Shown piece by piece: positions 1 to 8,022 of a DNA stretch of 14,043 nt. Position numbers and translations under genes: made by a program. The stretch comes from an uncultured Candidatus Methylacidiphilales bacterium. GTDB taxonomy: Bacteria > Verrucomicrobiota > Verrucomicrobiia > Methylacidiphilales > CALFVM01. Where the stretch lies: positions 1 through 14,043 of the forward strand of contig CALFVM010000139.1 in NCBI GenBank assembly GCA_937928665.1, read 5' to 3'. The notes beneath the pieces were generated by a model. The model was not told the origin of the DNA. It was given only the letters and a program-made list of their open reading frames with translations, and made no database searches. Each line of letters starts with the position of its first letter. Within the stretch, counting starts at the first letter, position 1.

Positions 1-1
1 T

Positions 2-1759
2 GGCGGGGGCGGCCCGGAATTGATTGTGGTGGTGGCGGATCGGTCGGCCTCGATGGAGCGGTTGGTGCCGGGCCAGGACCGGTCGTTGCGGGAAGCCCTT
101 CTCTCCGCTGCACGAGATCGGCTGGGCGGAGAGGGCAGGCGGGCGCGGCTGGCGGTTCTGGACAGCGCCGGGGCCCGGGCGCCGGTCGATGTGGCGGATG
201 GGTCTTATCTGGGCGACCTCGCGGCCCGCGGTCCGACCGGGACAGGGGCCGATGTGCCGACGCTGCTCCGGGCGGCGGTGAGTTGGATAGAGGAACAGCG
301 GCCCGGGGCGACGGAGGTGTGGCTGTTAACCGATTTGCAACGGTCCAACATTCGGCCGGACACCGGCAACTGGGCGGCGTTGGCGGGGATGATCCAGGAT
401 GTCCCTGGGGGGTTGGGACTCCGGCTTCTGACCCAACCGGCCGGCAGGGACGGCAACCGGGCACTCCGATTGCTGGAGGTCCACCGCCGGGAACGGGGCC
501 AGGGGAGTGATCTGAATGTGGCCGTGTCGGTGGTCCGGGAGGAGGAGAGCGCGGAACCGGTCCCGGTGACCCTGGGGCTGAATGGGGCGTTGACCGAAGA
601 GATGTGGGAGTTGGTTGGCCGGGAATCGGTCCACCGCTGGACGGTGCCCTTGGAAGGGAAAGGCGGAACAGGCTGGGGCGAGGTCCGGCTGCCCAACGAT
701 GCTAATTCAGAAGATAATGCGGTCTTTTTCGTGTACGGGCCGGTGCGTCCGGTATCGGGCCTGGTCCGGGCTGAGGAGGCATCGGTCGGGCGATTGCTCG
801 GCCTGGCCATGGCGCCCGCCCCCGACAAACTTTCCCGGACGGCCAAGGTTTTCGGCCCTGGCGGTTGGCCTGCCGCCGGCTTGGTGGGGCAGGCAATGGT
901 GGTCTGGCAGGGTGCCATGCCGGAGGGCGCGGTGGCGAAGGAACTGGAGGGGTTTGCCAGGGAAGGAGGCACGGTGCTGCTCCTGCCCGGAGAAGAAGCG
1001 GGAGGCAGTTGGCTGGGGGTTCAATGGGGCGATCTGGCTCGGACGGCCGGAGAGCCGTTGGGCGTGGCCCGTTGGGTGGAGGGGGAAGGTCCGTTGGCGA
1101 ATACTTCGGGCGGACTGCGCCTGCCAGTGGACCGGATTGAGTTGCTGCGCTGGCGTCCGATTGAAGGGGCCGTGGATGCGGCGGCCTGGCTGGACGATGG
1201 CACCGTTTGGCTGGGTCGGACAACGGTTGGCCGGGGCCAGGTCTGGTGGTGTGGAACGATCCCCGCCCGTGCCTGGTCCAACCTGGGGGAGGGAACTGTG
1301 TTGGTGCCGATGGTTCAACGTCTGATGGACGCAGGTGCGGCGCGGGCGGGCGAGGCCGGGATGTTCCGCTGTGGTGAGGCAACCGGAGCGTTAGCGGGCG
1401 GGACTTGGGAAGCAGTGGCGGGCGCGGGCAGTTCGGAAGTGCCCGGGCTGCGGGCGGGAGTGTGGCAGAGCGGGGAGCGGTTGGCGGCGTTTAATCGTCC
1501 GGATGAAGAAAATGATGCCGACCGGATGACAGCGGCGGATGTGGCCGAGTTGTTGGCACCGGTCCGGTTGGGCTGGGACGAATCTGCCGCCGACCGCAGC
1601 GGAGCGAGAGAAGTGGAGCTGTGGCGTTGGTTCGTGGCCTTGGCAGCACTGGCACTGGCCGGGGAAGCCGCCCTGACCCTGCCGGGATCAACGGGTGCCC
1701 CTCGTGCCATGTCGCAGGGTGCAACGGTCACTCGGCGGGAGCCGGAGGTGGCGGCATGA
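2..1759 (+). CDS. VWA-domain membrane protein of the BatA type (5' end cut off by the window)
   Basis: The reading frame is open from the left edge (GGGGPELIVVVADRSASM), so the real start and probably a BatA-type N-terminal membrane region lie upstream; the in-frame TTG at 20 falls inside the VWA core and is not the start. Counting from the first codon in the window, residues 7-150 form a von Willebrand A domain with a complete DxSxS metal site (D13, S15, S17), a likely MIDAS Thr in GPTGTGAD and D111 in WLLTD. An Ig-like beta region follows (about 155-230), then an alpha/beta segment (about 245-345, AMVVWQG...GGTVLLLPG) like the amidotransferase-fold insert of these proteins. A single C-terminal transmembrane segment (LWRWFVALAALALAGEAAL, from about 539) ends the protein. 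Family knowledge: such proteins sit after MoxR ATPase and DUF58 genes and are thought to act in envelope or stress functions; the exact role is unknown. It overlaps the next gene by ATGA. Confidence 0.8.
   Translation, partial: GGGGPELIVVVADRSASMERLVPGQDRSLREALLSAARDRLGGEGRRARLAVLDSAGARAPVDVADGSYLGDLAARGPTGTGADVPTLLRAAVSWIEEQRPGATEVWLLTDLQRSNIRPDTGNWAALAGMIQDVPGGLGLRLLTQPAGRDGNRALRLLEVHRRERGQGSDLNVAVSVVREEESAEPVPVTLGLNGALTEEMWELVGRESVHRWTVPLEGKGGTGWGEVRLPNDANSEDNAVFFVYGPVRPVSGLVRAEEASVGRLLGLAMAPAPDKLSRTAKVFGPGGWPAAGLVGQAMVVWQGAMPEGAVAKELEGFAREGGTVLLLPGEEAGGSWLGVQWGDLARTAGEPLGVARWVEGEGPLANTSGGLRLPVDRIELLRWRPIEGAVDAAAWLDDGTVWLGRTTVGRGQVWWCGTIPARAWSNLGEGTVLVPMVQRLMDAGAARAGEAGMFRCGEATGALAGGTWEAVAGAGSSEVPGLRAGVWQSGERLAAFNRPDEENDADRMTAADVAELLAPVRLGWDESAADRSGAREVELWRWFVALAALALAGEAALTLPGSTGAPRAMSQGATVTRREPEVAA
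1744..1749 (+). promoter_or_regulatory. Shine-Dalgarno GGAGGT for the second VWA gene
   Basis: GGAGGT lies six bases before the ATG at 1756, inside the last codons of the upstream gene. It decides the start of the second VWA protein: the open frame extends back to 1621, but the upstream 45 codons are the shadow of the first gene's C-terminus, and only the ATG at 1756 is followed directly by a membrane segment. Confidence 0.7.
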
Positions 1760-3921
1760 CGCTGGGTTGGGTGGCTGCTTGGTGGCAGTGGGCTTTGGCC
1801 ATCGCGCTGGTCACGGGGGCGGTCGGGGTCGGCTACCGGCAATGGGATCGACTGGGACGGAAACGGAGTGTGCTGGCATTGGAAGCACTCCGGATCATGG
1901 CGGTGGCGATGCTGGCTCTGACGTTTCTTCAGCCGGAGCTTATCCGCTCGGCGGTCCGGCTTGAGCCTCCTGAGGTTGTTCTTCTGATAGATCGGACGGG
2001 CAGCATGGAGACAGTCGATGTCCCTTCGTCTTCCGGAGCGGTCTCCCGAACTGTCGCAGTTGAGCGGGTGCTGGAAGATCCGGAACTGCTGGAGATGGTT
2101 CGACGGCAGGGGACGGTGGTGGAGGAAGTCATCGGCGGGGATGGGGTGGCGGGAACTGATTTGGGCGAGGCGCTCGACCGGGTGGCCAACCGGCGCGGGA
2201 ATGTCCGTGCGGCGATTCTGCTGAGTGACGGAGATTGGAATACGGGCAACCCGCCGGGCGCGGCGGCGACGCGTTTGCGGCAGCGGGGTGTGCCGGTGGT
2301 GACCGTGGGAACGGGGAGCGACCGGCACTTGCCGGATGTGGCTCTGGAGCTGGTGGCACCGCCGGCTTACGGTCTGGTGGGAGAACAAATCGCCATTCCG
2401 TTTGCCGTCCGCAATCATCTCGGACGGCGGCTGGACACGGCGGTGAGTTTGAAGGTCGGGCGGCGGGAGGAAGCCACCAAACGGGTGGCACTGGCGCAGG
2501 GGGCGTGGTTGGAAGATGCCCTGCTGTGGACGCCGCAGAAGACAGGAGAGTACGTCCTGGAGATCGAGGTGCCGGTGCAACCGGAGGAGTTTGTCCAGGC
2601 CAACAACCGGGTCGAAGTGCCCATCTCGGTCCGGGCCGAAACGCTGAATGTCCTGGTGGTCGATTCCCGGCCACGGTGGGAGTTCCGGTTTTTGCGCAAC
2701 GCTCTGCTGCGGGATCCGGGGGTCAAGGTTGAATGCGTGTTGCTCCACCCGGAGTTGGGAGCAGCCCAAGGGCCGGGCTACCTCCCACGCTTTCCCGCGG
2801 GGGCAAATGAGCTGGCCGTTTACGATGTGGTCTTTCTGGGCGATGTCGGCGTGGGCGGCAACGAACTCTCAGTCAATGACGCTGAGGCGTTGGTCGGCCT
2901 GGTTCGGCAACAGGGCAGCGGGTTGGTCTTCCTGCCTGGGCGTCGGGGCCGGATCGCTACGCTGGAGGGAACCCCGTTAGGCGAGTTGCTGCCGGTCCTG
3001 CTCGATCCGGCCCAGACGCGGGGGTTTTCTTTTCCGGTCGAACAACGGCTGGCCTTGGCCCAACGGGGCGCGGGCCATTTCCTGACCTTTCTGGGAAAGG
3101 ACGAGGAGGAGAATCAAAGGATCTGGCGGGCGTTGCCGGGGTTTTCCTGGTGCGCTCCGGTTGTGAGGAACAAGCCGGGTAGTGAGGTGTTGGCCACCCA
3201 CGCCACGCAACGGAACGAATGGGGCCGTCTGCCGTTGCTGGTCGCGTCGAACGCGGGTAATGGTAAGGTGCTGTTCATGGGGTTGGAATCGGCCTGGCGC
3301 TGGCGGCGCGGGGTGGAAGATCTCCATCATTACCGGTTTTGGAGCCAGGTGGTGCGCTGGATGGCTCACCGACGCTATCTAGCGGCGGACAAAGGGATTC
3401 GCCTGAGTTACGCCCCAGAACGCCCGGCGGTCGGCGAAACGATTTTCCTCCAGGTCGTCGTCTCGGACGAATCCGGTTTCCCGATTCGTCAGGGCACCGT
3501 GGCCGGCCGGGCCGCACGGGGCGATGGGCAGGTCGAACAGTTCAAGCTGGACCCGCAGGAAGACGGCTGGGGCCTGTTCGTCGGTAAAGTTCAGGTCACG
3601 GGACCGGGACCGCTCCGCTTGACGATCGAAGCGTCTAACGGTGCCAAAGTGGAGACAGAAATCCCCATTCTGGAAACCGAGCGGGAACGGGTCGGGCAAC
3701 CGGCCAACTTCGCCGCGCTGCGGGAGATCGCCTCAGTGACCGGTGGTGCTTTCTTTCCCGTGTCCCAAGCCCGGGAGGCGTTCGAACGGATTTCCGTTCT
3801 GCCTGAGCCCGAACCGGTCCGGCAACGGCTCCGCCTCTGGAGCCACCCGGCCTGGATCCTCACGCTTGGTCTGCTCCTGATTGCCTACTGGACCGGACGA
3901 AAACTGATCGGCATGGTGTGA
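1756..3921 (+). CDS. VWA-domain membrane protein with amidotransferase-like fold
   Basis: 721 residues. Two N-terminal membrane helices (about 5-26 and 40-58) are followed by a VWA domain (about 73-215) beginning VVLLIDRTGSM, with D79 of the metal site and the second core motif AAILLSDGDWNTG (D158, D160). An Ig-like beta domain (about 196-290, VALELVAPPAYGLVGEQIAI) leads to an alpha/beta domain starting LNVLVVDSRPRWEFRFLRNAL (297 to about 480), which resembles class I glutamine amidotransferase folds but shows no obvious GxCxG nucleophile, so it is probably not catalytic. A further beta-rich stretch (about 555-640) precedes a C-terminal helix (about 699-715, WILTLGLLLIAYW). The metal motif reads DRTGS, with Thr where the family usually has Ser. 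The start is coupled to the previous gene by ATGA. Most likely a partner of the upstream VWA protein in a MoxR-type envelope complex; the process served is unknown. Confidence 0.85.
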   Translation: MTLGWVAAWWQWALAIALVTGAVGVGYRQWDRLGRKRSVLALEALRIMAVAMLALTFLQPELIRSAVRLEPPEVVLLIDRTGSMETVDVPSSSGAVSRTVAVERVLEDPELLEMVRRQGTVVEEVIGGDGVAGTDLGEALDRVANRRGNVRAAILLSDGDWNTGNPPGAAATRLRQRGVPVVTVGTGSDRHLPDVALELVAPPAYGLVGEQIAIPFAVRNHLGRRLDTAVSLKVGRREEATKRVALAQGAWLEDALLWTPQKTGEYVLEIEVPVQPEEFVQANNRVEVPISVRAETLNVLVVDSRPRWEFRFLRNALLRDPGVKVECVLLHPELGAAQGPGYLPRFPAGANELAVYDVVFLGDVGVGGNELSVNDAEALVGLVRQQGSGLVFLPGRRGRIATLEGTPLGELLPVLLDPAQTRGFSFPVEQRLALAQRGAGHFLTFLGKDEEENQRIWRALPGFSWCAPVVRNKPGSEVLATHATQRNEWGRLPLLVASNAGNGKVLFMGLESAWRWRRGVEDLHHYRFWSQVVRWMAHRRYLAADKGIRLSYAPERPAVGETIFLQVVVSDESGFPIRQGTVAGRAARGDGQVEQFKLDPQEDGWGLFVGKVQVTGPGPLRLTIEASNGAKVETEIPILETERERVGQPANFAALREIASVTGGAFFPVSQAREAFERISVLPEPEPVRQRLRLWSHPAWILTLGLLLIAYWTGRKLIGMV

Positions 3922-3936
3922 GATCCATCGTTCGCC

Positions 3937-3977
3937 CGTGGATGACGGTCCACGCAGGTTTTGCCTGCCTCTTTTTT
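3937..3977 (+). terminator. Tandem hairpins with T-run ending the VWA operon
   Basis: A first hairpin has arms CGTGGA and TCCACG (3937-3942 and 3949-3954) around a six-base loop. A second has arms GCAGG and CCTGC (3954-3958 and 3964-3968) around TTTTG, followed by CTCTTTTTT to 3977. The second hairpin plus T-run has the form of a Rho-independent terminator, although the stem is short. The two hairpins share base 3954, so full pairing of both at once is limited. Position, 16 bases after the stop of the second VWA gene, fits. Confidence 0.65.
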
Positions 3978-4028
3978 CGTGGGCCTGCTTCGGTCTCCTC
4001 TGTGTTTGGGCCTCACCGAATCGTTTTC

Positions 4029-4152
4029 AAGGAGTTGAAAAATGGCTTCGCCCCTTGGCCGCTCTTTACGGTTAACTCGCCGGTCTCCGCATGAAACTTG
4101 CCGCGCAACTTGCCGCCATCGGGGCCGCGGCCGCCACGCTTTATCAGTTTGA
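4029..4152 (+). other. Possible leader ORF with strong ribosome binding site, overlapping the MFS start
   Basis: AAGGAG (4029-4034) stands seven bases before an ATG at 4042, the clearest start signal in this gap. The frame from that ATG codes 36 residues (MASPLGRSLRLTRRSP...) and stops at 4150-4152, about 60 bases inside the transporter gene and in another frame. The transporter's own ATG at 4091 has no good binding site, and its frame is closed upstream by TAA at 4073-4075. Either this is a short leader peptide whose translation delivers ribosomes to 4091, or a one-base difference has separated the transporter from its true start. The peptide beyond residue 17 is a shadow of the transporter frame, so a function of its own is doubtful. 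Confidence 0.35.
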
Positions 4153-5443
4153 AGCTTATGGGGTGATTGCCGCCCTGCCCGACATCAGCCGGGATCTGGG
4201 ACTTACTCCGTCCACCGCCGCCTGGATTCCCGCTGCCTACCTGGTCGCCGCCACGGGCGGGCTGGTCAGTGCCGGAGCGATGGCGGGCCGGGCGAGTTAC
4301 CGCATTTTGTTCATGATTGCTCTGGCTTGTCTTGCGCTCGGTGCTCTGTTGGGTGCCGCTGCGCCTGGCCCGGCTCTCCTCATCAGCGGGCGGGCTATGC
4401 AGGGATTGGGCGGGGGCATGCTGGCGGCCACCGCGTATTCGATGATCGGAACGATGGCACCCGAGACGGAACGCCGCGCGATTCTCGGCTGGTTGGCGGC
4501 GGGGTCCGGCCTTGGGATGATCCTGGGCGCGCCGATTGGCGGGTGGGTGGCTGAAGTGCTCTCGTGGCGAATGCTCTTTGTAGCTCTGGCTGTGCTGACG
4601 GTCCTGGCTCAGATCGTGTTTACCCGCGTTCCCCAGGCACCCGGAACCTCGCGGGCACCGGGTCCGGGCGGGGCAGGCATTGTGGCGTTCGGGCTGGGCA
4701 CGGCCAGTCTGGGGACGGGAGCAACGCTGGCGGATGTGGTCGGGTTGAACGCCCCGATCACCTTGGCGGCCATGGGATTTGGGATTGCCGCCTTGATTTT
4801 TTTTGGGTGGCAGGAACGGTCTGGCCCACGCCCGATGTTTCCACGTCAGGTCTGGGCCAACTGTGCGTTGTGGCGGGCCTGGTTGAGCTTGTTCGCCGGG
4901 ATTACAGCCTTGGCCGGGACGACGTTTCTCCTTCCCTTTTATCTTCAACAACGCCTTGGGCTTTCCGCGGCCCAAGCTGGCATGTTCCTTTTGGCTTTGA
5001 CCGGAGCCTATGCGGTCGCCTCCCTGGTCCAGGCCAAAGTGGTGCCCCGGATCGCTCCCGGGTTGCAAACTTTCCCCGGGTTCATCCTGGCAGGAGCGGG
5101 CACCGGCTGTCTGGCGGCAGTTTCAGTCGGGGCACCCGTGGTCGCCCTGGCCTGTGCCGCTGTCGGCTTTGGCATTGGGCTGGCACTCCCGGCGGTCAAT
5201 GATGGGGTCGTCGCCAGCTTGGACGAAGCCGACCGGCCCCGGGGTTCGACCCTGATCCCGATCGGGATCAATTTGGGCTCGGTCACCGGGGTGATCGCGT
5301 GCGGAATCGCTGTCCACGTCCCGCAAAACGGCCCAGCGATGTTGGGCAAGGGGACTCACCTGTTTGAACCGGCCTTTTGGCTGCCCACCGCCGCACTGAT
5401 GAGTGCATCCGTCGCCGTTGCCTGGGGAGTGGCCCGCCGATGA
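4091..5443 (+). CDS. MFS transporter, DHA2 (14-helix, EmrB/QacA-like) family
   Basis: 450 residues, almost entirely hydrophobic, with about 14 predicted membrane segments, the count typical of DHA2 drug:proton antiporters. The first-helix motif reads FEAYGVIAALPDISRDLG, matching the DHA2 pattern LDxTVVNVALP but with Glu in place of Asp. The antiporter motif C is clear in helix 5 (GSGLGMILGAPIGGW, about residues 139-153). Motif A between helices 2 and 3 is degenerate (GAMAGRASYR): the usual Asp and second basic residues are missing, which may alter gating or coupling. The likely role is proton-driven export of a small molecule across the inner membrane; the substrate cannot be read from sequence. 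The start at 4091 is the only ATG giving a sensible first helix, since TAA at 4073 closes the frame. The gene ends in ATGA with the next one, so the two are translated together. Confidence 0.88.
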   Translation: MKLAAQLAAIGAAAATLYQFEAYGVIAALPDISRDLGLTPSTAAWIPAAYLVAATGGLVSAGAMAGRASYRILFMIALACLALGALLGAAAPGPALLISGRAMQGLGGGMLAATAYSMIGTMAPETERRAILGWLAAGSGLGMILGAPIGGWVAEVLSWRMLFVALAVLTVLAQIVFTRVPQAPGTSRAPGPGGAGIVAFGLGTASLGTGATLADVVGLNAPITLAAMGFGIAALIFFGWQERSGPRPMFPRQVWANCALWRAWLSLFAGITALAGTTFLLPFYLQQRLGLSAAQAGMFLLALTGAYAVASLVQAKVVPRIAPGLQTFPGFILAGAGTGCLAAVSVGAPVVALACAAVGFGIGLALPAVNDGVVASLDEADRPRGSTLIPIGINLGSVTGVIACGIAVHVPQNGPAMLGKGTHLFEPAFWLPTAALMSASVAVAWGVARR

Positions 5444-6720
5444 GTCCCGTGGAGCGAGCCGCCTTTCGCGTCCGGGCCATCCGACCGACTTTGTTCAATG
5501 CGACGCTCCATCCGGAATTCATTCCGGGGCTGGTGCTGGCCAACCTGATGACGCCCCGTTTGTGGGCCTGGGCCGATACGATCCGGACCGATCCAGCCTG
5601 GGCCGGGGCGGATTCCGCTGGACGCCTGCGCCTGCTCCACCGCTTTCTCAACAAACGGTTCTTTCATCCCACCGGGACTGAATTCGGACGCATCTGGGGG
5701 TTACAGGAGCGGGAGCGAATTGTTGATCAGGATGAACGGGAGGCCAGCGACTACGCCATGCGGATGATCGTGGAAAGTCTCCGCAACATCACCGACCCGG
5801 CTTTCTGGACGTTCTCTTTTTTACCATCCCTCCAGCACGGGCAGTTTCCCCTCTACGTCTATCCGACGGTCGACACGATCGCTGCCCTCCCGTCCCTCCT
5901 GCCCGAAGCAGATCGCCGGGTCCTCGGCGTTACCTGCTGTTTGGACGAATGCGTCTTGGCCGCATCGCTCGCGCTGGCCACCGGGGTGTGCGGCCGGGAC
6001 GACTTCGCCTTTTTCGGTTCACCGGCCCATTACACGCTGATGGTGCGCACCTCCGGCGGTCCGGTTTGGTTCAACGCCAAGCGGGAATGCTTCACCTGCA
6101 ACGCCTGGGCCGGGGTGGCCGGAGCGGACCCTGGGGCGACGTTTCTCCACCGGCTCTTTTTCTTTGACCGTCTGATCACCGCCACGGCCTCCGCCCTTTA
6201 TCCGGATGGACCTTGCCACGATCCGGGCGGAATCTTGGCAGGTTGGGTGGAGGAGGCCGAACGCTTCGTTGGTGCACCGGCACCCTGGCTCCGCCCGGTT
6301 CCACCTGTTGCGGGATCGGCCGCTTCGTTCGATAGCTTCCCGGCCGTTCCGGTGGATGGACGGTGGGAGGGTTGGGAAGCGGCTGTCGTGGCGGCGGCCC
6401 GGGCCGAACCTGCCCCGGTTGCCGAAGCGGGTCTGCTCGCCTTTCGTCACCCGGAGTTCTGTGACCGGGCTGACTTGGGGAAAGCGGCCACGGCAGGTTT
6501 CCGGGTCTTTCTTAAAGCGGCGGAAGTTCTCACTCCGGGGGATGCGGAAGCCATAGCAGAGTCGATTCCCGGCCCTCACTCCATTTTCGGAGAAACCGGT
6601 CGGGTGGCCTTACCCGACGAAGTCCTCGCTTTCCAAACCGGCTCAGCCTCCGAGCGGCAGCTGTTGCGGGATACCCTCCTCCGGCTGGCACCGAAAGGCT
6701 CTCAAAGCGTGGCGACGTAA
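5440..6720 (+). CDS. Unknown protein with a transglutaminase-like Cys-His-Asn arrangement
   Basis: 426 residues from the ATG at 5440, which overlaps the transporter stop (ATGA). No signal peptide or clear membrane segment, so probably cytoplasmic. I do not recognise the family. Residues about 160-220 read TCCLDECVLAASLALATGV, then SPAHYTLMVR, then GPVWFNAKRE: a Cys at the head of a helix (C171; C166 and C167 are alternatives), a His in a beta strand (H197), and an Asn after a turn and strand (N212). The order and the H-to-N spacing of 15 resemble the transglutaminase/papain-like core, though Asp is more usual than Asn. Other cysteines (C184, C217, C220) leave a metal-binding alternative open. 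The N-terminal 150 residues are helical and rich in Trp, Arg and Phe; the C-terminal 130 are Ala/Pro-rich. Coupling to an exporter suggests it makes, modifies or senses the exported compound. Its last 19 bases overlap the opposing DUF2752 gene. Confidence 0.75.
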   Translation: MSPVERAAFRVRAIRPTLFNATLHPEFIPGLVLANLMTPRLWAWADTIRTDPAWAGADSAGRLRLLHRFLNKRFFHPTGTEFGRIWGLQERERIVDQDEREASDYAMRMIVESLRNITDPAFWTFSFLPSLQHGQFPLYVYPTVDTIAALPSLLPEADRRVLGVTCCLDECVLAASLALATGVCGRDDFAFFGSPAHYTLMVRTSGGPVWFNAKRECFTCNAWAGVAGADPGATFLHRLFFFDRLITATASALYPDGPCHDPGGILAGWVEEAERFVGAPAPWLRPVPPVAGSAASFDSFPAVPVDGRWEGWEAAVVAAARAEPAPVAEAGLLAFRHPEFCDRADLGKAATAGFRVFLKAAEVLTPGDAEAIAESIPGPHSIFGETGRVALPDEVLAFQTGSASERQLLRDTLLRLAPKGSQSVAT

Positions 6721-7112
6721 ATCCAGTTCAGCAGAGCTGCGGTGAGGAGAGTCCACCGAATGCGGTTGGCTTCGGCGGGATGGGTCAGGTCGAGGCGGAT
6801 CCGGCGGGTGCGGAAGAGGACGGCGGTGAGGGCATAGAGGACGTAGATGATGAGGCCGACAGCCGCAAGGGCAACGAGGGGGTTGATGAGAAAGGCGGTC
6901 GGAAGATCGCCAACGGCCAGGGCGCGGGCAGCCCGGGTGCCGCCGCAGGTTAGGCAGGGAAAGCCGGTAAGGCCGCGAAAGATGCAGCCCGGCAGAGGAA
7001 GGCCGAGCCGGAGCCAGGTGAATCCAAGGGCACCGCAGACGCCGAGGACCGAGCCCCAGAGAAGTTCCGGATCGATCTCCCGGGGAGAAACCCGGGCCAG
7101 GCGGACGGTCAC
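6702..7112 (-). CDS. DUF2752 family membrane protein
   Basis: 136 residues, starting with GTG (7110-7112) in a GTGA overlap with the stop of the GYF_2-YIP1 gene. The DUF2752 signature is present: GCIFRGLTGFPCLTCGGTRA (C43, C53, C56, R60), then GD and a later NP (residues 77-78, AFLINP). Three membrane segments lie at about 17-36, 79-102 and 118-134. The CxxCGGTRA loop sits near the membrane; its function is unknown. In verrucomicrobia and related phyla this family often neighbours YIP1 and GYF_2 proteins, as here, so a joint membrane complex is plausible. Its 3' end overlaps the convergent Cys-His-Asn gene by 19 bases, with no terminator between them. Confidence 0.85.
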   Translation of the reverse strand: MTVRLARVSPREIDPELLWGSVLGVCGALGFTWLRLGLPLPGCIFRGLTGFPCLTCGGTRAARALAVGDLPTAFLINPLVALAAVGLIIYVLYALTAVLFRTRRIRLDLTHPAEANRIRWTLLTAALLNWIYVATL

Positions 7113-7963
7113 TGGAGGGAAGGAAGGATGGCGGCGCCCGCCCCGAGAATAACGAGGCCAATGAGCAGGCCGCAGCAGAGGATGACGGGGAGGAGAATGG
7201 CGAGGGCGGCCCGCCAGGTTTCGATCTCATGGGCTTTGGCCAGCCCGATGGCGGTGACGACGATGCTGTAAATGGCGTAGATGAAGGAGCCGCAAATGGG
7301 AATAATCTGGAGGAGGGAACAGGTGCCGTAGGCGTAACAAAGGACGCGGAAGGTGGTCTCAAACTCTTTCTTTGCGCCGCCGACAAGCATGAGCATGAGA
7401 TGGGTGAAACCGGCACCGATAAAGGCACCAATAAAGACGAACAAGGGGACAAGGAAGACAAGGGAGACCAGCCCGACGATGAAGAAGATGGGGGTCCCGA
7501 CCTCAATGGGCAAGTCCTCGAATCCGCTCGGGTCGAGCGCACTAAAGGCGAGCTGGTAAACCGCGCCAATCCCGGTGCCGATGCAGCCGAGGATCATGTA
7601 ATAGAGGAGCGGGGAGCCGAGTCCGCCCCCTGTTTTCATCCGGGTGAAAGTGGGCCCCGGCTGCATGAGAACTTCCTGAATGGTTTCCAGGATGGCGGCG
7701 ATCAGGCCGATTTGGGAGCGGCGTTCCCAGGCCGGGCTGAGGTCGATGCCCTCAGGCAGGGGCGGTGCATCGGAACGGGTGGTGTTGCTGATTTCAGCCT
7801 GCAGTTTGGAGGCAAACTCGGAGAGCGGCCGCCATTCGGGCTCGCCACTCATCCAGGCCAAGTCGGTTGGCTTAAACCTTCCGAGGCGGAGTCCTTCGAG
7901 AACTTCGGCAGAAGTGAATTGGCCTAACGTTTCCCCGGAACGGTTGACATGGATTTTGGCCAT
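7109..7963 (-). CDS. GYF_2 domain - YIP1 family membrane protein
   Basis: 284 residues from ATG at 7961-7963. Residues 1-52 are a GYF_2 (DUF4339) domain: HVNRSGETLGQFTSAEV, GRFKPTDLAWMSG and EPEWRPLSEF, with the conserved W37 and W44. After a linker, residues about 80-280 form a YIP1-like membrane domain with four or five hydrophobic segments (LLYYMILGCIGTGIGAV, FFIVGLVSLVFLVPLFVF, CSLLQIIPICGSFIYAIYSIVV, LAILLPVILCCGLLIGLVIL). GYF_2 domains are presumed to bind proline-rich or other peptide partners on the cytoplasmic side; bacterial YIP1 proteins have no settled role. It lies 59 bases after ppk on the same strand with no terminator seen between, and its stop is coupled to the DUF2752 start, so all three may be one transcript. 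No ribosome binding site stands out. Confidence 0.87.
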   Translation of the reverse strand: MAKIHVNRSGETLGQFTSAEVLEGLRLGRFKPTDLAWMSGEPEWRPLSEFASKLQAEISNTTRSDAPPLPEGIDLSPAWERRSQIGLIAAILETIQEVLMQPGPTFTRMKTGGGLGSPLLYYMILGCIGTGIGAVYQLAFSALDPSGFEDLPIEVGTPIFFIVGLVSLVFLVPLFVFIGAFIGAGFTHLMLMLVGGAKKEFETTFRVLCYAYGTCSLLQIIPICGSFIYAIYSIVVTAIGLAKAHEIETWRAALAILLPVILCCGLLIGLVILGAGAAILPSLQ

Positions 7964-8022
7964 AGCGTTGGTCTAACAAGGCACAGGTCGGAAGCCAAGA
8001 CGAAAGGGGCCGGACGCTGGGG

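Noticed and set aside
1621..1755. A longer N-terminus for the second VWA protein
   Set aside because: The extra 45 codons overlap the first gene's C-terminus in another frame; GGAGGT before the ATG at 1756 and the ATGA overlap support the shorter form.
1315..2769. A 484-codon minus-strand open frame across both VWA genes
   Set aside because: It is antisense to two well-supported genes and its product is a Pro/Arg/His/Gln-rich shadow without domains.
4013..5068. A 351-codon minus-strand open frame opposite the MFS gene
   Set aside because: It is low in hydrophobic order, rich in Gly/Arg/Gln/Pro, and covered by a transporter gene with clear family motifs.
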